Origin: Comamonas koreensis
Lineage (GTDB): Bacteria; Pseudomonadota; Gammaproteobacteria; Burkholderiales; Burkholderiaceae_C
DNA: 64,000 bases
Direction: 5' to 3'
Assembly: GCF_021026195.1 (NCBI RefSeq)
Contig: NZ_JAJNCT010000009.1
Span: 404,610 to 468,609, forward strand
Position numbers and translations under genes: made by a program. The notes under the pieces were generated by a model, which was not told the origin of the DNA, ran no database searches, and saw nothing but the letters and a program-made list of their open reading frames with translations. Shown piece after piece: positions 61,808 through 64,000 of the stretch (within the stretch, counting starts at the first letter, position 1; every line of letters starts with the position of its first letter).

Positions 61808-64000
61808 ATGACTGAGAAGAATTCAACCCCCGCTGCTTTGGACAAGCGCGCACTGCTGCGCCAGTCCGCACTGGAGTACCACCAGTTTCCCCGCCCCGGC
61901 AAGGTGGCGATTGCTGCCACCAAGCCCATGGCCAACCAGCATGACCTGGCGCTGGCCTATTCGCCCGGCGTTGCCGCACCCTGCGAAGAGATCGTCAAGG
62001 ACCCGGCTGCTGCTTTCAAGTACACCAGCCGGGGCAACCTGGTGGCCGTCATCTCCAACGGCACCGCTGTGCTGGGCCTGGGCGACATCGGCGCGCTGGC
62101 TTCCAAGCCGGTGATGGAAGGCAAGGGCGTTCTGTTCAAGAAGTTTGCCGGTGTCGATGTTTTTGACATCGAAATCAACGAAAAAGACCCCCAGAAGCTG
62201 GTGGAAGTGATCGCCGCACTGGAGCCGACGTTTGGCGCCATCAACCTGGAAGACATCAAGGCGCCCGAATGCTTCTATGTGGAGCGCGAGCTGCGCAAGC
62301 GCATGAAGATCCCGGTCTTCCATGACGACCAACATGGCACCGCCATCACCGTGGCCGCGGCCATGGTCAATGCGCTCAAGGTCGCAGGCAAGAAGATTGA
62401 AGAAGTGAAGCTGGTGGCCTCGGGTGCGGGCGCGGCAGCGCTGGCCTGCCTGAACCTGCTGCTGGAGATTGGCCTGAAGCGCGAAAACGTGATGGTTACC
62501 GACATCGTTGGCGTGGTCTACAAGGGCCGTACCGAGCTGATGGACGAAGATAAGGAGCTTTTCGCGCAAGAAACCGACAAGCGTACCTTGTCGCAGGTGA
62601 TTGACGGCGCCGATGTGTTCCTGGGTCTGTCGGCGGGCGGTGTGCTCAAGCCCGATATGGTGCAGCGCATGGCGGTGCGCCCCATCATCTTTGCGCTGGC
62701 CAATCCCAACCCCGAGATCTCGCCGGAAGACGCCAAGGCGGTGCGTGACGACATCATCATGGCGACCGGCCGTTCGGACTACCCGAACCAGGTCAACAAC
62801 GTGCTGTGCTTCCCCTACATCTTCCGGGGTGCACTCGATTGCGGCGCAACGACCATCACCACCGAGATGGAAATCGCCACGGTGCACGCGATTGCCGACC
62901 TGGCCCAGGCCGAGCAGACCGAAGAGGTCGCCAATGCCTATGCCGGCCAGGATTTGTCGTTTGGCCCCGAGTACCTGATCCCCAAGCCGTTTGACCCGCG
63001 CCTGATGATGAAGATTGCGCCAGCCGTGGCGCAGGCGGCAGCGGAATGCGGCGTGGCCGAGCGCCCGATCCAGGACATGGATGCCTACCGTGAGCACTTG
63101 CAGACTTTTGTCTACGCCTCCGGCACGGCGATGAAGCCCATCTTCATGGCGGCCAAGCGCGCAGCGAAAAAGCGCATTGCCTATGCCGAGGGCGAGGAAG
63201 AGCGCATCCTGCGTGCGGCCCAGATTGTGGTGGACGAACGCGTGGCGCGCCCCACTCTGATCGGCCGCCCCGCCATCATTGCCCAGCGCATCGAGAAGTT
63301 TGGCCTGCGCCTGAAGGAAGGCACGGACTACGATGTGGTGAACGTCGAGCATGACGACCGCTACCGCGATTTCTGGCAGTCCTACCACCGCATGGCCGAG
63401 CGCAAGGGCGTGACGGTGCCGATCGCCAAGATCGAAATGCGCCGCCGCCTGACCCTGATCGGCTGCATGCTGCTGCACAAGGGCGAGGTCGATGGCCTGA
63501 TCTGCGGCACCTGGAACAACACCGCCATCCACCTGCACTACATCGACCAGGTGATCGGCAAGCGTGCCGGCACCGCCACCTACGCCTGCATGAACGGCCT
63601 GCTGCTGCCCGAGCGCCAGGTCTTCCTGGTCGACACCCATGTGAACTACGACCCGACGGCCGAGCAGCTCGCCGAGATCACGATCATGGCGGCTGAGGAG
63701 ATGATGCGCTTTGGCATCAAGCCCAAGGCCGCGCTGCTGTCGCACTCGAACTTTGGCTCCAGCAACCAGCCCAGCGCCGTCAAGATGCGCCAGACCCTGG
63801 AGCTGCTGCGCATCCAGGCCCCCTGGCTGGAAGTGGATGGCGAAATGCACGGTGATGTGGCCATTGACCAGAAGCAGCGCGCCAGCATCATGCCCGAGAG
63901 CCCGCTGGTCGGTAACGCCAATCTGCTGGTGCTGCCCAATATCGATGCGGCCAATATCAGCTACAACCTGCTCAAAACAGCGGCAGGCGGCAATATCGCC
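61808..64000 (+). CDS. maeB: NADP-dependent malic enzyme with phosphotransacetylase-like C-terminal domain (3' end outside window)
   Basis: 731 codons are visible; the full enzyme is usually about 760. ATG 61808 is chosen for GGAGA 5 bases upstream; ATG 61793 is in frame but lacks a site. The malic-enzyme part (1-430) has [20 protein letters not shown], the catalytic Lys/Asp region [29 protein letters not shown] (metal-binding), and the NADP fold [16 protein letters not shown]. The phosphate acetyltransferase-like domain follows ([20 protein letters not shown]; later [10 protein letters not shown]), typical for MaeB. It oxidatively decarboxylates malate to pyruvate, making NADPH. Confidence 0.95.
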   Translation, partial: MTEKNSTPAALDKRALLRQSALEYHQFPRPGKVAIAATKPMANQHDLALAYSPGVAAPCEEIVKDPAAAFKYTSRGNLVAVISNGTAVLGLGDIGALASKPVMEGKGVLFKKFAGVDVFDIEINEKDPQKLVEVIAALEPTFGAINLEDIKAPECFYVERELRKRMKIPVFHDDQHGTAITVAAAMVNALKVAGKKIEEVKLVASGAGAAALACLNLLLEIGLKRENVMVTDIVGVVYKGRTELMDEDKELFAQETDKRTLSQVIDGADVFLGLSAGGVLKPDMVQRMAVRPIIFALANPNPEISPEDAKAVRDDIIMATGRSDYPNQVNNVLCFPYIFRGALDCGATTITTEMEIATVHAIADLAQAEQTEEVANAYAGQDLSFGPEYLIPKPFDPRLMMKIAPAVAQAAAECGVAERPIQDMDAYREHLQTFVYASGTAMKPIFMAAKRAAKKRIAYAEGEEERILRAAQIVVDERVARPTLIGRPAIIAQRIEKFGLRLKEGTDYDVVNVEHDDRYRDFWQSYHRMAERKGVTVPIAKIEMRRRLTLIGCMLLHKGEVDGLICGTWNNTAIHLHYIDQVIGKRAGTATYACMNGLLLPERQVFLVDTHVNYDPTAEQLAEITIMAAEEMMRFGIKPKAALLSHSNFGSSNQPSAVKMRQTLELLRIQAPWLEVDGEMHGDVAIDQKQRASIMPESPLVGNANLLVLPNIDAANISYNLLKTAAGGNIA

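Noticed and set aside
61823..63850. A 675-codon open frame on the minus strand opposite maeB
   Set aside because: Shadow of the malic enzyme gene; the product has no recognisable domain and an antisense-type composition.

Overview
The window looks like a chromosomal segment of a betaproteobacterium of the family Comamonadaceae (Comamonas, Delftia or Acidovorax type). This is inferred from the very GC-rich codon use, the many oligopeptide- and amino-acid-type ABC importers, the gene content, and short GC-rich intergenic palindromes of the kind common in that family. No rRNA, tRNA, CRISPR array, transposase or integrase was seen. Two AT-rich islands (about 2.4-9.4 kb and 38.3-40.6 kb) interrupt the GC-rich backbone and hold the polymorphic-toxin-like genes.

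Layout. 1-2.3 kb: the 3' end of a class A penicillin-binding protein, an LprI/DUF1311 protein and a siderophore-interacting ferric reductase. 2.7-9.4 kb: a secreted Rhs/YD-repeat protein with an AT-rich C-terminal tip, a lipoprotein gene overlapping its stop (probable immunity protein), and four small genes that include a tandem pair of secreted paralogues. 9.5-14.9 kb (minus): DUF4178, DUF350, a membrane spermidine synthase and a Tat-exported FAD oxidoreductase, with an attenuator-like repeat array inside the operon. 15.1-17.2 kb: small membrane and lipoprotein genes, an M23-like protein and a PaiB-like protein. 17.2-26.9 kb: a dipeptide-type ABC importer with a C45 acyltransferase, an alpha/beta hydrolase and an amidase, divergent from a GntR regulator with two winged-helix domains. 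27-35.2 kb: a second ferric reductase and a 2-ketogluconate (kgu) cluster with a PtxS-like LacI regulator, in which a polar-amino-acid-type ABC importer stands where other bacteria carry the KguT permease. 35.4-37.8 kb: a LysR regulator and an Old Yellow Enzyme.

38.3-40.2 kb: a secreted, permuted NlpC/P60-like protein overlapping a membrane-anchored protein, a candidate effector-immunity pair. 40.6-47 kb: isochorismatase-like hydrolase, periplasmic rhodanese, YeeE/YedE transporter, a tandem methylglyoxal-synthase-like protein beside a glyoxalase-fold protein, and a PhoD phosphatase. 47.2-50.4 kb: omega-amino-acid transaminase and methylmalonate-semialdehyde dehydrogenase (beta-alanine-type catabolism). 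50.4-60.3 kb: IclR regulator, allantoate-amidohydrolase-type enzyme, dipeptide-type ABC importer, amidase and ureidoglycolate lyase, which look like a ureide/nitrogen-scavenging cluster; its importer operon is preceded by a consensus sigma-54 promoter. 60.4-64 kb: a small lipoprotein, a membrane-anchored hypothetical protein and an NADP-malic enzyme that runs off the window.

The strongest leads for new biology are the two toxin-like loci, the ABC-type kgu cluster whose binding protein lacks the usual amino-group-binding aspartate, the tandem methylglyoxal-synthase-like protein, the attenuator-like array in the DUF350/spermidine synthase operon, and the leader-ORF/double-wHTH GntR arrangement. 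All family calls were made by eye from motifs and gene order; no database search was run.
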